Position numbers and translations under genes: made by a program. Shown piece by piece: positions 1 to 9,661 of a stretch of 64,000 nt of DNA (the first letter of the stretch is position 1; each line of letters opens with the position of its first letter). Below the pieces are notes generated by a model. That model saw nothing but the letters and a program-made list of their open reading frames with translations, was not told the origin of the DNA and did not search any database. This stretch comes from Streptomyces sclerotialus (lineage in GTDB: Bacteria; Actinomycetota; Actinomycetes; Streptomycetales; Streptomycetaceae), in assembly GCA_000719105.1 (NCBI GenBank), contig JODX01000002.1:365616-429615 (forward strand). Direction: 5' to 3'.

Positions 1-300
1 GGCTGCACCGAGGTGTGGGACAACGCCCTGCGCTCGGCGGCCGTGCCCAAGCTGTCGACCGCCGGCGGCACCCTGCACACGGTGGTGCGGGACCCGCTGA
101 TCCAGGGCACGAAGGGCACCAGCATCCTGGACCCTTACTGGTACGTGCAGATCGACCCGGAGACCGGGACCGTCAAGCGCTCCAAGCAGGTCGGCATCGG
201 CTCGCTGTACGACACCCTCCAGATGGCGGGCACCATCGCCCCGGACGGCACCTACCTCCAGGGCACCGTGACCGGGGTGCTGCGCATCACCGCCGGATGA
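1..300 (+). CDS. C-terminal part of a hypothetical, probably secreted protein
   Basis: The frame is open from base 1 and stops with TGA at 298-300, so only the last 99 residues are present and the start lies outside the window. The visible part is rich in Gly, Thr and Asp with short hydrophobic stretches (for example DPYWYVQIDPETG), which looks like an extracellular beta-rich domain. I recognise no family or catalytic motif. The next confident gene starts about 700 bases downstream. Confidence 0.6.
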   Translation, partial: GCTEVWDNALRSAAVPKLSTAGGTLHTVVRDPLIQGTKGTSILDPYWYVQIDPETGTVKRSKQVGIGSLYDTLQMAGTIAPDGTYLQGTVTGVLRITAG

Positions 301-1018
301 CGCCCCGCCGTCGGCGCCCGTGGTGAGGCAGGCGCGCTGCCCGTGGAGGTAGCGCGCCTGCAACACGATCACCGTGTGTGCCAGCGGCTGTCGGATACTC
401 CGCGTGTCGTAAGTGGCCGCCGTCAGCTAGAACGAGCTGAGCAATCGCCGTGAGAACTGACCGGGGGTGGTGTCATGGCGTGATCCAGCGGTGTAGGCCG
501 GGAGGCCGGGGCGCCGGTCGGCCCCTCCCTCAGGGTGCGTACCGGATCCCGGGGGAGCTTCGCGGACCACGCGGGGCATCGAGTTCATCTGGCTCGAGAT
601 TTGCCGCGCCCAGCGCCCAGTACCGCCCGAACAACGACGCAATGCAACGTTCCGCGATCCTGGAGATCGGTCCGTGGAGACCGTTCTGAGGTCGGCCATG
701 CAGAATTTCGTCTTTTCTTTGTCGAAACGGGATGATCCGGAGATGAACGGTCTTCACGGACAATAGTGAACTCTTAGCTGCAGACACGTCCAGGAACGCC
801 GCGCCAGGGCTATTCGTCGAGGTCAGGCGGAGGAATCAGTTCCGATTCCCTCTGTTCACAGGGACTTCACTGCATGTACTGTCCCGCATCACAGGTGTGC
901 CCATTGACCTGCCCTTTTGTCGTGCTGGGGAGCACGGTGGAGGCACGTCGGGTGCGCCATTTCATTGTTGAGTTGCGGTCGGTGGCTCTCACCGACGGCA
1001 TGGGGTGGGAGTCTTCGG
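301..1018. other. Long intergenic region without a supported gene
   Basis: About 700 bases between the partial gene and the RHS gene. Short ORFs exist on both strands but none has a ribosome binding site, a recognisable product or consistent codon use. The one recognisable item is a 26-base match to the 3' end of the yoeB gene at 348-373. The last part must hold the promoter of the RHS gene, but I cannot point to a convincing -35/-10 pair. Confidence 0.5.
348..373 (-). pseudogene. Remnant of a yoeB-type toxin 3' end
   Basis: These 26 bases match 9415-9440, the end of the intact yoeB gene, with a single mismatch. Read on the minus strand they encode TVIVLQARY, the same peptide block as EVIVLQARY in the intact toxin. 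The similarity stops on both sides, and the codons after it read LHG where the intact toxin has HYE. It is most simply a leftover of a second yefM-yoeB copy, although a chance match in high-GC DNA is possible. Confidence 0.35.
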
Positions 1019-4000
1019 GTGTCTGCTCGTCGTGCGCGTTTTGCGTCGCTGGGGTTGGTCGGTGCGTTGCTGGCCGGTTTGCTGACAGTGATGCCGGTGT
1101 CGCAGCAGGAGGCTGTGGCGGCGGATGATTCGACGCCCGTGGTGCCGTCACAATCGTTGGGAACGGCGCCTCCGCAGCAGACGGAGGAAGTCGGAAAGCC
1201 GCTCCCTGCTCCCGATTGGCCGAATGCCGCGGAGGCGGCTGTGGACCTTTCCGAGGTCGAGCCGGGCGAGCCTGGCACGGTTGAGCCGTCACCATCATCG
1301 GCGAGCTCGGATGAAGGTGCTACTCAGGTTGCTGAGGTGGTTGAGGTAACACCAGTGGCAGCCGATATGCAGGGGATCTCGCCGCACTCGGCCTCGAGTC
1401 GACGAGTAGCGGAGGAAGGGACGCCCGCTCCCAGCCTGGGCAACTCGGCGAGCAGCGAGCCGAGTGGCAGTCCGTCGCCGCCTGCTTCCGAGTCGCCGAG
1501 CCTGTCGGACTTTGCTTCGCCGTCGCCTTCTGAGACGGCTCCGAAGAGTGTGTCTCCGGAGCAGGTGGAGGTGCGGGTTCTGGACCGGCAGGAGGTGGAG
1601 CCGGCCGGTGGTGTGGGCCTTGGTCTGCAGGTGACCCGCGCGGACGGTGTGGATGAGCCGGGTCGGGTCCAGGTCGATGTCGACTACTCGAGATTCAAGT
1701 ACGCCTATGGCGGTGACTTCGCCGGGCGGCTGCGGCTGGTGAAGATGCCCGCGTGCGCGCTGGAGACGCCGCAGGCGGAGGGCTGCACCGAGCGCGAGTA
1801 CGTGCCGGCCGACAACGACACCAAGACGGGAACGCTGACCGCCACGGTGATCGCCGAGCCCGATGCGGGCGAGGGGACCACCACGCAGCTGATCGCCACG
1901 GCGAGTGCGAGCGTGTATGCGCTGGCGACGGGTTCGTCGTCGGATCAGGGCGACTACAGGGCGTCCACTCTGTCGGCAACGGGGTCATGGGGGGTGTCCA
2001 CTGGGTCGGGTGCGTTCACGTACGACTATCCGTTCCAGTTGCCTTCGCCGCCGATGGGTTCGGCGCCCTCGCTGGCGCTGACGTACAACTCGCAGTCGGT
2101 TGACGGCCGTACCTCGGCAAGCAACAACCAGGCGTCCTGGGTCGGTATGGGCTGGGACCTGAGCGTCGGCTTCATCGAGCGTAAGTACCGCAACTGCACT
2201 GACGATGGCCTCAAGACGATCGGTGACCTGTGCTGGGATTCACCGAACTCGACCAAGGAACCCTCGGGCGCTGTCTATGTGATCAACCTCAACGGTGTGA
2301 CCTCGGAGTTGATCCAGGACAACAACGGCACCGGTGCCTACCACCTCAAGGACGACCCGGGCTGGCGGGTTCAGCGACTGTTCGGCGGGCACGGTGCCGG
2401 CCGGGACGGTGAGTACTGGGTGATCTCCACCCAGGACGGCAAGCGCTACTACTTCGGCTGGGGCCGCTCCGAGCGCACCACCACCGCCACGGCTTCCGTG
2501 TTCACCGCACCGGTCGTCGGCAACAACGCCGGTGAGCCCTGCCACGACCAGTTCCCCGAGCCGTGCACCCAGGCATGGCGATGGAACCTGGATCGGGCGG
2601 TCGACGCCAACGAGGTCGAGACCATGTACTTCTACGACAAGGAGTACAACCACTACCGGTCGGTCGCGAACGCCGACAAGGCGCGCAGCTACGTCTCGGC
2701 GGGCTATGTGAAGGAGATCCAGTACGGCTGGGCCTCGCAGATCCCGGATGCCAAGGTGCCCGCGAAGGTCGAGCTGACACACGTCAACCGTTGCATCGAG
2801 CGGATGGCGGACAACGATCCGCTGCGCAGCGAGCCCAAGGCCTGCCCGACCTTCAAGGAGAAGCCGACCTCGTACCCGGACGTCCCCATCGACTTGATGT
2901 GTGACGGAACGGCCGGCGACTACGACTGCGCGGGCAAGACGTACTACCCCACGTTCTTCTCCACGGACATGCTCTGGGACATCAAGACCTACGTGTCGGA
3001 CCAGTTCGGCAGCGGCTGGGACCTGGTGCAGCAGTACCAGACCAAGAAGGGTTTGCCCAACCCGGACGGCTCGGTGGGGAAGACGCTGTGGCTGGACTAC
3101 ATCCAGCGTAAGACCTACGGCAACGGCACCGACCTGGTGCTGCCGGTCACCAACTTCAACGGCACCGACCTGGACAACAAGGTCGGCTCGACCGAGCTGA
3201 ACTTCCGGCGTGTCAACGAGATCCACAACGACCTCGGCGCCACCATCAAGGTCACATATGGGCTCGCCAACGCCTGCACCGCGGACGACCTGCCGTCCCA
3301 GTCCTCGAACACGATGGACTGCTACTGGCAGAAGTGGACCCCGGAAGGGGCTACGGAGTCCAAGTCGGGCTGGTTCAAGAAATTCCTGGTGACCAAGGTG
3401 GAGGTCGACCCGACCGTCACCACCAACCAGGACGGTGCCCCGGTGATGACCACCTCGTACACCTACGAGGACGGGGCGGGTTGGCGCTTCACCAATGACC
3501 CTCTGACTCCGGACGAGGACGAGTCCTGGTCGGACTGGCGCGGATACCAGGAGGTGCAGGTCACCACCGGTTCCGGCACCACCAAGAAGACCACCAAGTA
3601 CTGGCTCTATCGCGGCCTCTCCGGAGACAGGACCTCCAAGACCGACCCGTCGGCCACCAAGACCGTCACGGTCAATGACGGCGACGGCAACAACTACACC
3701 GACCACGACTGGCTCACAGGCAAGCCGCTGTCCACGTCGTTGCGCGACGACCAGGATGTCTCGCAGGAGCGCACCTACCACACCTACTGGGACCACAACA
3801 CCGCCCAGTACGACGGCCTGCCTGATGCCCGTTTCGTACGGGAGAGCAAGACCGTCACCAACAGCAAGACCTCAGCGGGCTGGCGTGAGCACGTGGTCGA
3901 GAACGAGTACGACCCCGCTGAGGCTGCCTCGACCACGTTCGGCTTGCCGATGCGCATGGACGACTGGGGCGAAACCGGTGTCTCGGACAACCGCTGCACC

Positions 4001-7000
4001 ACCTACGGGCGCGCCTACAACACCGACGACTACGACTCCACCGGCGCCCAGCGCTGGACCGTCCTGCAGGACCAGGTCAAGCACTACTCGGTGGGCTGCA
4101 CCAGCGCAGCAGACTCGAACCAGGACGCCTACGCCAGCACGCTGTATGACGGTGCGACCGCGGTCGCGGACAACAAGCCGGCCGATGGCAACCCGACCGA
4201 GGTGCGCACCTACACCGGGGCTGGCACGTACCGGACGGTGAACACCGGTTACGACAAGGCCGGACGAATCATCTGGGCCGAGGACGGTAAGCGCAACCGG
4301 ACCACCACCACATACAGTCCGGCAAACACATGGCCGCTCGACGGCATCACCACGACGACACCGGATCCGGACGGAACGGCCTCCGCCCGGATGGGCCTCA
4401 GCACCACAAGCTGGCCCTCGCGTTTCTGGGGCGCGGCGTACCAGGTCAGGGACGCCAACGGGAACATCACGAAGACGACCCTGGATGCCGCTGGGCGCCC
4501 GGTGGAGGTGTGGAAGCCGACCGAGACCGGCACCTCGCCGTCCATGAAGTTCAGCTACACCATCCCCACCTCCACCAACGGCTCAGGCGTCCCTGATGCA
4601 GTGGACGGCTACCCACATGTCACCAGCAGCGTCCTTCAGTCCGGCAGCACCTACGTCACTGCGCACAGCTATACGGACGCGGTGGGGCGCGCCCGCGAGA
4701 CGCAGAATCCGCTGCCGGACGACGTCGACCCCGGGACCAAGTTGTCCGTTCCCTACCGCCAGGTGGCCGTCACCCGCTACGACTCGGCCGGCAACGTCGC
4801 CGGCGTCTCCGACGTGTTCCGTAACCAGGGCAAGGCAGGGACCGGCGGCCCGTCCAGCCCGAAGGTCGCCGATCTGCCTTCCTACGCCGACGTGGTGGTG
4901 GACTGGGCAGGGCGCGCAACGCTCGCCCAGCTCCAGGCCAACGGCGTGACACAGCCCCACGGCAAGATCACCACCAGCTACTTCGGCGACTACACCAAGG
5001 TCACCCCGGCCGTCGGCGGCGCCACCGACACCTACACCGATGTGTACGGCCAGACCGGCAAGGTCGTCGAATACGACACCTCCACGACCTACACCACCAC
5101 CTACGGCTACACGGGCAAGGGCGAACTCGCAAGCATCACCGACACGCGAGGCAACGACACCCTTTACAGCTACAACTGGGCCGGCCAACGTACAGCGGTC
5201 GACGACCCCGACATGGGTAAGTCGTCCACGGTCTACGACGCCAACGGTCAGGTCGAGAGGGTCACCAGCAACGCTGGGAAGACCGTCCTCACCTATGGAT
5301 ACGACAACCTCGGCCGTGAGACGTCCATGTCCAGCGGCGCCGACCAGCTCGCCGCCTGGATATGGGACGAGCCCGGTGTCCCCGGCGGCAAGGGCCAGAT
5401 CACGAGCACTGTCGGCCGGGACGCGGACGGCAACGCGTACACCACCAAGATTGCCGAGTTCGACAAGCGGGGACGACCCCTGAAGTCGACCACGACGATC
5501 CCGGCGAACGTGACCGGGCTGGCCGGCAGCTACACCACGACGTACGGCTACGACGCCGCCGACCACATCACCGCCATTGGTTACCCGGCTGCCGGCGGAC
5601 TGGCAGCCGAGACGGTCACAGCGTCCTATGACGCGTACGGCTACCCCGAGCAGCTCAAGAGCAGTCTGGGCAACACGGTCTACATCGACGACAACGCCTT
5701 CGACGCCTACGGCCGCCTGATCGGCCGCGACTACGGGCCGAAGACCGGTGGCACCGGCGCCCGCGCTTACCGCTCCTACGGCTATGACGACACCGCCGGC
5801 ACCCGCTGGCTGAGAAGCATCTCCACCACCAGCACCGTCAACGGCATCACCACCGAGTCCCAGAAGGACACCTACAGCTACGACCTCGCCGGAAAGATTA
5901 TCGAGATCCGCGAGCAGGCCAACGGCCAGACCGCCCAGTCGCAATGCTTCAAGTACAACCCCCTGGGCAGCCTGACGAACGCCTACACCCGCGCCGCGCA
6001 AGGCGACTGCGTCACCACGGCGTCGGACTTCAAGGGCCCATCGCCCTACCAGACGGCTTACACCTACGACCGACTCGGCAACCTGCAATCGGTCACCGAC
6101 ACCGACAGCGCCGGGAAGGCGACCAAGCGGGACTACCTCTACCCCGGCTATGACGACGCCGGAACCTGGACCACCCCCGACACCGACCAGCCGCACGGCG
6201 TCCGCAAGATCAACCACATCGCAGACGGTGCCACCACCTCGTCCGATACGTTCACCTATGACGCCGACGGCCGCATGACCACGCGCGTCGAACCCGCGGC
6301 CGGCAAGAACACCGACTACACCTGGACCAAGCTCGGTCAACTCGCCACCGTCAAGACCACCAAGTCCACCGGCAGCGAATTGACCCGCTACACCTACGAC
6401 GCGGACGGCAGCGTCCTCGTCCGCACCACACCCAGCGAAACCGTCGCCTACCTCGGCGCCACCGAACTGCGCACCACCGACGGCAAGGCCGTCACCGCCA
6501 CCCGCTACTACACCAGCGCCGGCGCCACCGTGGCCATGCGCACCACCGGCCCGGACGGCGGCAGACTCACCTACCTGATGGCCGACCCCCAGGCCTCCAC
6601 CCAGCTCAACATCAACAGCCTCACGGGCGCGGCCGAACGCCGCCGCTACACCCCCTTCGGTGACGACCGCAGCGGCAGCCTTCCCGCCGGCACCGACCAA
6701 GGCTTCCTCGGCAAGCCCGAGGACACCTCAACAGGACTCTCGCTTCTCGGTGCCCGCGCGTATGACCCGAAACTCGGCCGCTTCCTGAGTGGCGACCCGC
6801 TCAACTTCCCCTATCGCCCGCAGAATCTGTCCGCTTACAGCTACAGCCACAACGACCCGATCAACTTCAGCGATCCCACGGGTCTGTGCGACGACCCGGT
6901 CGGCAACGGCCGCTGCATTCCGGGTAGGACCGGAATCGATGCCGTAGATCCTTCTGTACCTACCAACCTCACTCCGCCTGCGTCTACCAACCACACTCCG

Positions 7001-8095
7001 GCAAACGACTGGCAAGCCGAGTCGAACAGCGCTCAGGATCTCGATGGCGATGGCCTGATCACCGTTTACCCCAGTGTTGAGGTCCCTGCAGACTGGGCAG
7101 GCGCGGATGACTTCATTGCCGCCTTCCGGAAGATCCAGGCTGACTGGGGGAATGGCTGGAACGGCATGATGCCGGGCGATCCGTACTCGGAGATGTCCAT
7201 TGCATCGGCAGCCCTGGAAGCTTGCATGGATTCCAAGTGCTCCGACACGCTGACAATACAGATGCACGCGGACGCGTTGATCGAGGCGATGGAATTCCAG
7301 GCCTCGATCGGAAAACGCTTCAAGGTTGGTGGCGGAGGTGACTCCGAATCATGTGACAGCTTCTTGTCGGAGGCCGAGGTCCTACTGGCGGACGGTACCG
7401 TCAAGAAGCTCAAGGACATTGAGGTCGGAGACGAAGTCCTCGCGACAGATCCCGAGGAGTCTGAGACTGAGGGAAGAGCCGTCCTCGCCACCATCATCAC
7501 CAGTATCGACAAAGAATTTGTCGAGCTGACGCTGGGATCTGGATCGGCTCCTCTCATCGCCACGACGCACCACCCGTTCTGGTCGCCCTCAGAGAAGGCA
7601 TGGCTGGACGCCGAGCAGCTCAAGCAGGGCATGACGCTGCGTACCAGCTCCGGCACCGAGGCGACCATCGGTTCGGTCCGCATTTTCCGGAAACAGCAGG
7701 AGACGCGTAACCTCACCGTCGAGGGCTTGCATACGTACTATGTGCTGGCGGGGGCTACGCCGGTCCTGGTTCACAATTCGTCCTCCTGTGACGTACCTAG
7801 CGTGGAAGTCCTCGATGGGACGTGGAGGCGGATGGGCTTCACTTCCCGATCGGAATTCGGCGACGTGGCGTGGGGCGGGCGGAGTCTCGCAGATGCGAGC
7901 AAACTGAAGACCCCGGAACAGTTGGCGAGGATGAGGGAAATTGGCCTCACTCAGGAAGACGCCCAACATTGGCGCAACTTCTACATGAATATCCACAACA
8001 AGTCGGCGGCGAAGTTCCCCAATAATCCGGAAAAGGTAAATCCGAGCGCCCGGTCGAGGGCGGACCTTTTTCAGTACTACATAGACAACCTCTAA
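1019..8095 (+). CDS. Secreted RHS/YD-repeat polymorphic toxin with Hint pretoxin domain
   Basis: A 2358-residue protein read from GTG 1019, which has a GGTGGGAG ribosome site 7 bases upstream and opens directly on a signal peptide (ARRARF, hydrophobic core, cleavage near residue 34). An in-frame ATG at 917 would put about 34 unlikely residues before it. Order: signal peptide; Ser/Pro-rich linker to about residue 190; SpvB-like beta region near 345-390 (ALTYNSQ, GMGWDLS); many YD repeats at about 1080-1830; RHS core at about 1877-1950 (YTPFGDD, GARAYDPKLGRFLSGDPL, NDPTG-like end NFSDPTG); Hint domain from Cys2112 to His2252-Asn2253 with block TTHHPFW; last 105 residues a variable domain. By analogy with polymorphic toxins, the RHS shell encloses the C-terminal domain and Hint cleaves after Asn2253 to free it. 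I do not recognise the toxic activity. Confidence 0.9.
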   Translation: MSARRARFASLGLVGALLAGLLTVMPVSQQEAVAADDSTPVVPSQSLGTAPPQQTEEVGKPLPAPDWPNAAEAAVDLSEVEPGEPGTVEPSPSSASSDEGATQVAEVVEVTPVAADMQGISPHSASSRRVAEEGTPAPSLGNSASSEPSGSPSPPASESPSLSDFASPSPSETAPKSVSPEQVEVRVLDRQEVEPAGGVGLGLQVTRADGVDEPGRVQVDVDYSRFKYAYGGDFAGRLRLVKMPACALETPQAEGCTEREYVPADNDTKTGTLTATVIAEPDAGEGTTTQLIATASASVYALATGSSSDQGDYRASTLSATGSWGVSTGSGAFTYDYPFQLPSPPMGSAPSLALTYNSQSVDGRTSASNNQASWVGMGWDLSVGFIERKYRNCTDDGLKTIGDLCWDSPNSTKEPSGAVYVINLNGVTSELIQDNNGTGAYHLKDDPGWRVQRLFGGHGAGRDGEYWVISTQDGKRYYFGWGRSERTTTATASVFTAPVVGNNAGEPCHDQFPEPCTQAWRWNLDRAVDANEVETMYFYDKEYNHYRSVANADKARSYVSAGYVKEIQYGWASQIPDAKVPAKVELTHVNRCIERMADNDPLRSEPKACPTFKEKPTSYPDVPIDLMCDGTAGDYDCAGKTYYPTFFSTDMLWDIKTYVSDQFGSGWDLVQQYQTKKGLPNPDGSVGKTLWLDYIQRKTYGNGTDLVLPVTNFNGTDLDNKVGSTELNFRRVNEIHNDLGATIKVTYGLANACTADDLPSQSSNTMDCYWQKWTPEGATESKSGWFKKFLVTKVEVDPTVTTNQDGAPVMTTSYTYEDGAGWRFTNDPLTPDEDESWSDWRGYQEVQVTTGSGTTKKTTKYWLYRGLSGDRTSKTDPSATKTVTVNDGDGNNYTDHDWLTGKPLSTSLRDDQDVSQERTYHTYWDHNTAQYDGLPDARFVRESKTVTNSKTSAGWREHVVENEYDPAEAASTTFGLPMRMDDWGETGVSDNRCTTYGRAYNTDDYDSTGAQRWTVLQDQVKHYSVGCTSAADSNQDAYASTLYDGATAVADNKPADGNPTEVRTYTGAGTYRTVNTGYDKAGRIIWAEDGKRNRTTTTYSPANTWPLDGITTTTPDPDGTASARMGLSTTSWPSRFWGAAYQVRDANGNITKTTLDAAGRPVEVWKPTETGTSPSMKFSYTIPTSTNGSGVPDAVDGYPHVTSSVLQSGSTYVTAHSYTDAVGRARETQNPLPDDVDPGTKLSVPYRQVAVTRYDSAGNVAGVSDVFRNQGKAGTGGPSSPKVADLPSYADVVVDWAGRATLAQLQANGVTQPHGKITTSYFGDYTKVTPAVGGATDTYTDVYGQTGKVVEYDTSTTYTTTYGYTGKGELASITDTRGNDTLYSYNWAGQRTAVDDPDMGKSSTVYDANGQVERVTSNAGKTVLTYGYDNLGRETSMSSGADQLAAWIWDEPGVPGGKGQITSTVGRDADGNAYTTKIAEFDKRGRPLKSTTTIPANVTGLAGSYTTTYGYDAADHITAIGYPAAGGLAAETVTASYDAYGYPEQLKSSLGNTVYIDDNAFDAYGRLIGRDYGPKTGGTGARAYRSYGYDDTAGTRWLRSISTTSTVNGITTESQKDTYSYDLAGKIIEIREQANGQTAQSQCFKYNPLGSLTNAYTRAAQGDCVTTASDFKGPSPYQTAYTYDRLGNLQSVTDTDSAGKATKRDYLYPGYDDAGTWTTPDTDQPHGVRKINHIADGATTSSDTFTYDADGRMTTRVEPAAGKNTDYTWTKLGQLATVKTTKSTGSELTRYTYDADGSVLVRTTPSETVAYLGATELRTTDGKAVTATRYYTSAGATVAMRTTGPDGGRLTYLMADPQASTQLNINSLTGAAERRRYTPFGDDRSGSLPAGTDQGFLGKPEDTSTGLSLLGARAYDPKLGRFLSGDPLNFPYRPQNLSAYSYSHNDPINFSDPTGLCDDPVGNGRCIPGRTGIDAVDPSVPTNLTPPASTNHTPANDWQAESNSAQDLDGDGLITVYPSVEVPADWAGADDFIAAFRKIQADWGNGWNGMMPGDPYSEMSIASAALEACMDSKCSDTLTIQMHADALIEAMEFQASIGKRFKVGGGGDSESCDSFLSEAEVLLADGTVKKLKDIEVGDEVLATDPEESETEGRAVLATIITSIDKEFVELTLGSGSAPLIATTHHPFWSPSEKAWLDAEQLKQGMTLRTSSGTEATIGSVRIFRKQQETRNLTVEGLHTYYVLAGATPVLVHNSSSCDVPSVEVLDGTWRRMGFTSRSEFGDVAWGGRSLADASKLKTPEQLARMREIGLTQEDAQHWRNFYMNIHNKSAAKFPNNPEKVNPSARSRADLFQYYIDNL

Positions 8096-8103
8096 GGGTG
8101 AAC

Positions 8104-8349
8104 ATGCGTTTTGTGATCCGAGCGGACACGTCGGTAGTAGTGGCTTTCGAGCCGACTGCGGCCGAGTGCCTCCTGGAACCAGGAAAGACCATCGTTGTGG
8201 AATGGTTCGACGGGGGTGACGATGGCATGGTCTCCTTGGAGGCGGGGTGCTTCGTCGTTGCTGCCCCGAGTGGTGGATACACAAGGGCGTGGGACTCCGA
8301 CGGCATGGAAATCTATGTAGGTCCCGAGTCCGGGCCAGAAGCGCGCTGA
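8104..8349 (+). CDS. Small acidic protein, candidate immunity protein for the RHS toxin
   Basis: An 81-residue protein starting at ATG 8104, eight bases after the RHS stop codon. The bases AAGG at 8094-8097, overlapping that stop, give a good ribosome site for the ATG, while the in-frame GTG at 8098 would be too close to it. It has about 14 acidic against 5 basic residues, one Cys, and no signal peptide or membrane segment, as expected for a cytoplasmic partner. Genes directly behind Hint-toxin tips usually encode the matching immunity protein, so the role is inferred from position. No family is recognised. Base composition is visibly lower in GC than the chromosomal neighbours. Confidence 0.65.
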   Translation: MRFVIRADTSVVVAFEPTAAECLLEPGKTIVVEWFDGGDDGMVSLEAGCFVVAAPSGGYTRAWDSDGMEIYVGPESGPEAR

Positions 8350-8419
8350 CTCGAGAGGCGTGGTAAGGGGATCTTTGGTGAAATCGTAGACGTCTTTCGT
8401 GGGTTGCCTTCCCATGAAA

Positions 8420-8458
8420 CAGGAGCCCCGTCGAAGAGTGCCTTCGACGGGGCTCCTG
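8420..8458. terminator. Strong inverted repeat downstream of the RHS/immunity pair
   Basis: A perfect 17-bp stem (CAGGAGCCCCGTCGAAG and its complement) with a five-base loop, 70 bases after the small ORF and between convergent genes. There is no clear T-run, which is usual in this genus. Confidence 0.8.
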
Positions 8459-8626
8459 CGGCGTCTTGGCGGCGACGGTGACGGCAGCGTCAGCAGACGG
8501 TTGCGGCGGGTGGGTCGTCAGGTTCGTCGTCCTGGGCGCACAGGGCGTTGCTGACTCGGCTTCCGTGTCCCGGGCTGGAAGGTGGTGTGGTCGGAGCCGG
8601 CCGCGCGACAGTGACCGGAGCGCGGC

Positions 8627-9217
8627 CTACTTCACGACGACGATCGCCGTCCCACTGGTGGCGAACTCCCACATGGCCTCACCGTCGGCCACGCGCTCCC
8701 GGATCGCTCCGGTCCTCAGGTTCGGGTCCGGGGACGGCGAGGCACCGTCCAGCGCGTTCGAGAACGCCGACGCGGTCGAGAAGTACACCGCGTTCTCGAT
8801 CTTGACCCCGTCGGAGCCGGTTCCCTCTTCGCGCCGGAAGGACACCGTGTACGTGCCCTCGGCGGGGTCGACGGTCCCGGGCCACACGTTGAACGAACGG
8901 CGCACGTCGTCGGTGTCTGTGTCGGTGTCGGCGTCGACCAGCCACACCCGGTCCTGCCCGAGCGAGTAGACCACGCGGCGCCCGGTCCCCGAGTCGGCGG
9001 GGACGTCCGGCTGGGTTTCCTCGCGCGCCGAACTGCTGGGAGTCGCGCTCGGCGACGGCTTCGCGGTGGCGGTCTTCTCAGAGGTCCCTGCCACGGTCGG
9101 TCCGCTCCGCGCCTGCACCGTCAGCCCGGTGACGACGGCCAAGGAACCGACGAGCAGACCCGTGACCCAGACTGCCGGGGACGGTCGGCGTGCTGACACC
9201 TGGTCGTTCTCCTTCAT
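8627..9217 (-). CDS. Membrane-anchored or secreted protein of unknown function
   Basis: A 196-residue protein. Residues about 15-35 form one hydrophobic segment (VWVTGLLVGSLAVVTGLTV), which may be a signal anchor. A Ser/Thr/Pro/Ala linker to about residue 75 is followed by an extracellular domain with RVVYSLGQDRVWLVDAD and SFNVWPGTVDPAEGTYTVSF. This arrangement is faintly like the start of an L,D-transpeptidase (YkuD) fold, but no His-Gly-Cys catalytic motif is present and the mature part has no cysteine. A run of alternating Asp and Thr (DTDTDTDD) lies near residue 100. It ends before the large hairpin at 8420-8458 and does not appear to be in an operon. Confidence 0.75.
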   Translation of the reverse strand: MKENDQVSARRPSPAVWVTGLLVGSLAVVTGLTVQARSGPTVAGTSEKTATAKPSPSATPSSSAREETQPDVPADSGTGRRVVYSLGQDRVWLVDADTDTDTDDVRRSFNVWPGTVDPAEGTYTVSFRREEGTGSDGVKIENAVYFSTASAFSNALDGASPSPDPNLRTGAIRERVADGEAMWEFATSGTAIVVVK

Positions 9218-9354
9218 CGTGACGTGTCTTCTCGGACCGGCCCTGGAAGCAGGCGCACGCCATCGGACAGTAGGAAGATCCTATGGGGCGGGTCCGGTGT
9301 CCGGTACGCCCTGGCCTGCGGACGCAGTGGCAAAAGGCCGCCCCACAATACGAA

Positions 9355-9384
9355 CGGCTGCCCCCTCATCGAGGCGGGCAGCCG
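9355..9384 (-). terminator. Inverted repeat after yoeB
   Basis: A 9-bp stem (CGGCTGCCC / GGGCAGCCG) with a 12-base loop begins 20 bases beyond the yoeB stop codon, in the expected place for ending the yefM-yoeB transcript. Confidence 0.5.
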
Positions 9385-9403
9385 ATTCCGTCCGGACGGC
9401 GTG

Positions 9404-9661
9404 CTACTCGTAGTGGTAGCGCGCCTGCAAGACGATCACCTCGTTGTCCCTGGGCAGGTACACCAGACGGTGCTCGTCGGTGATGCGGCGCGACCATGCT
9501 CCGGCGAGTGCGTGCTTCAAGGGTTCCGGCTTGCCGATGCCCTCGTAGGGGTCACGGAGCGCGTCGTCGATGAGGCGGTTGATGCGCTTGAGGATCTTGC
9601 GGTCGGCGGCCTGCCAGTGGACGTAGTCCTCCCACCCGTGCCGGGTGAAAGCGAGTTTCAC
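9404..9661 (-). CDS. yoeB: YoeB/Txe family mRNA-cleaving toxin
   Basis: An 85-residue basic protein of the usual YoeB length. YoeB toxins bind the ribosomal A site and cut mRNA during translation. The family residues are visible: the Glu in GKPEPLKH, Arg in [12 protein letters not shown], and the C-terminal catalytic pair His83-Tyr84 in ARYHYE. Its start overlaps the yefM stop codon by four bases (9658-9661), so toxin translation is coupled to antitoxin translation. A yefM/yoeB pair of this type has been studied in Streptomyces lividans. Confidence 0.95.
   Translation of the reverse strand: MKLAFTRHGWEDYVHWQAADRKILKRINRLIDDALRDPYEGIGKPEPLKHALAGAWSRRITDEHRLVYLPRDNEVIVLQARYHYE

Noticed and set aside
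917..1018. N-terminal extension of the RHS protein from ATG 917
   Set aside because: The residues before GTG 1019 have no signal-peptide sense, whereas GTG 1019 has a strong ribosome site and opens on a signal peptide.
4583..6700. Long minus-strand open frame opposite the RHS gene
   Set aside because: A mirror of the repeated, high-GC sense strand. The translation is Val/Gly/Arg-rich low complexity without any domain.
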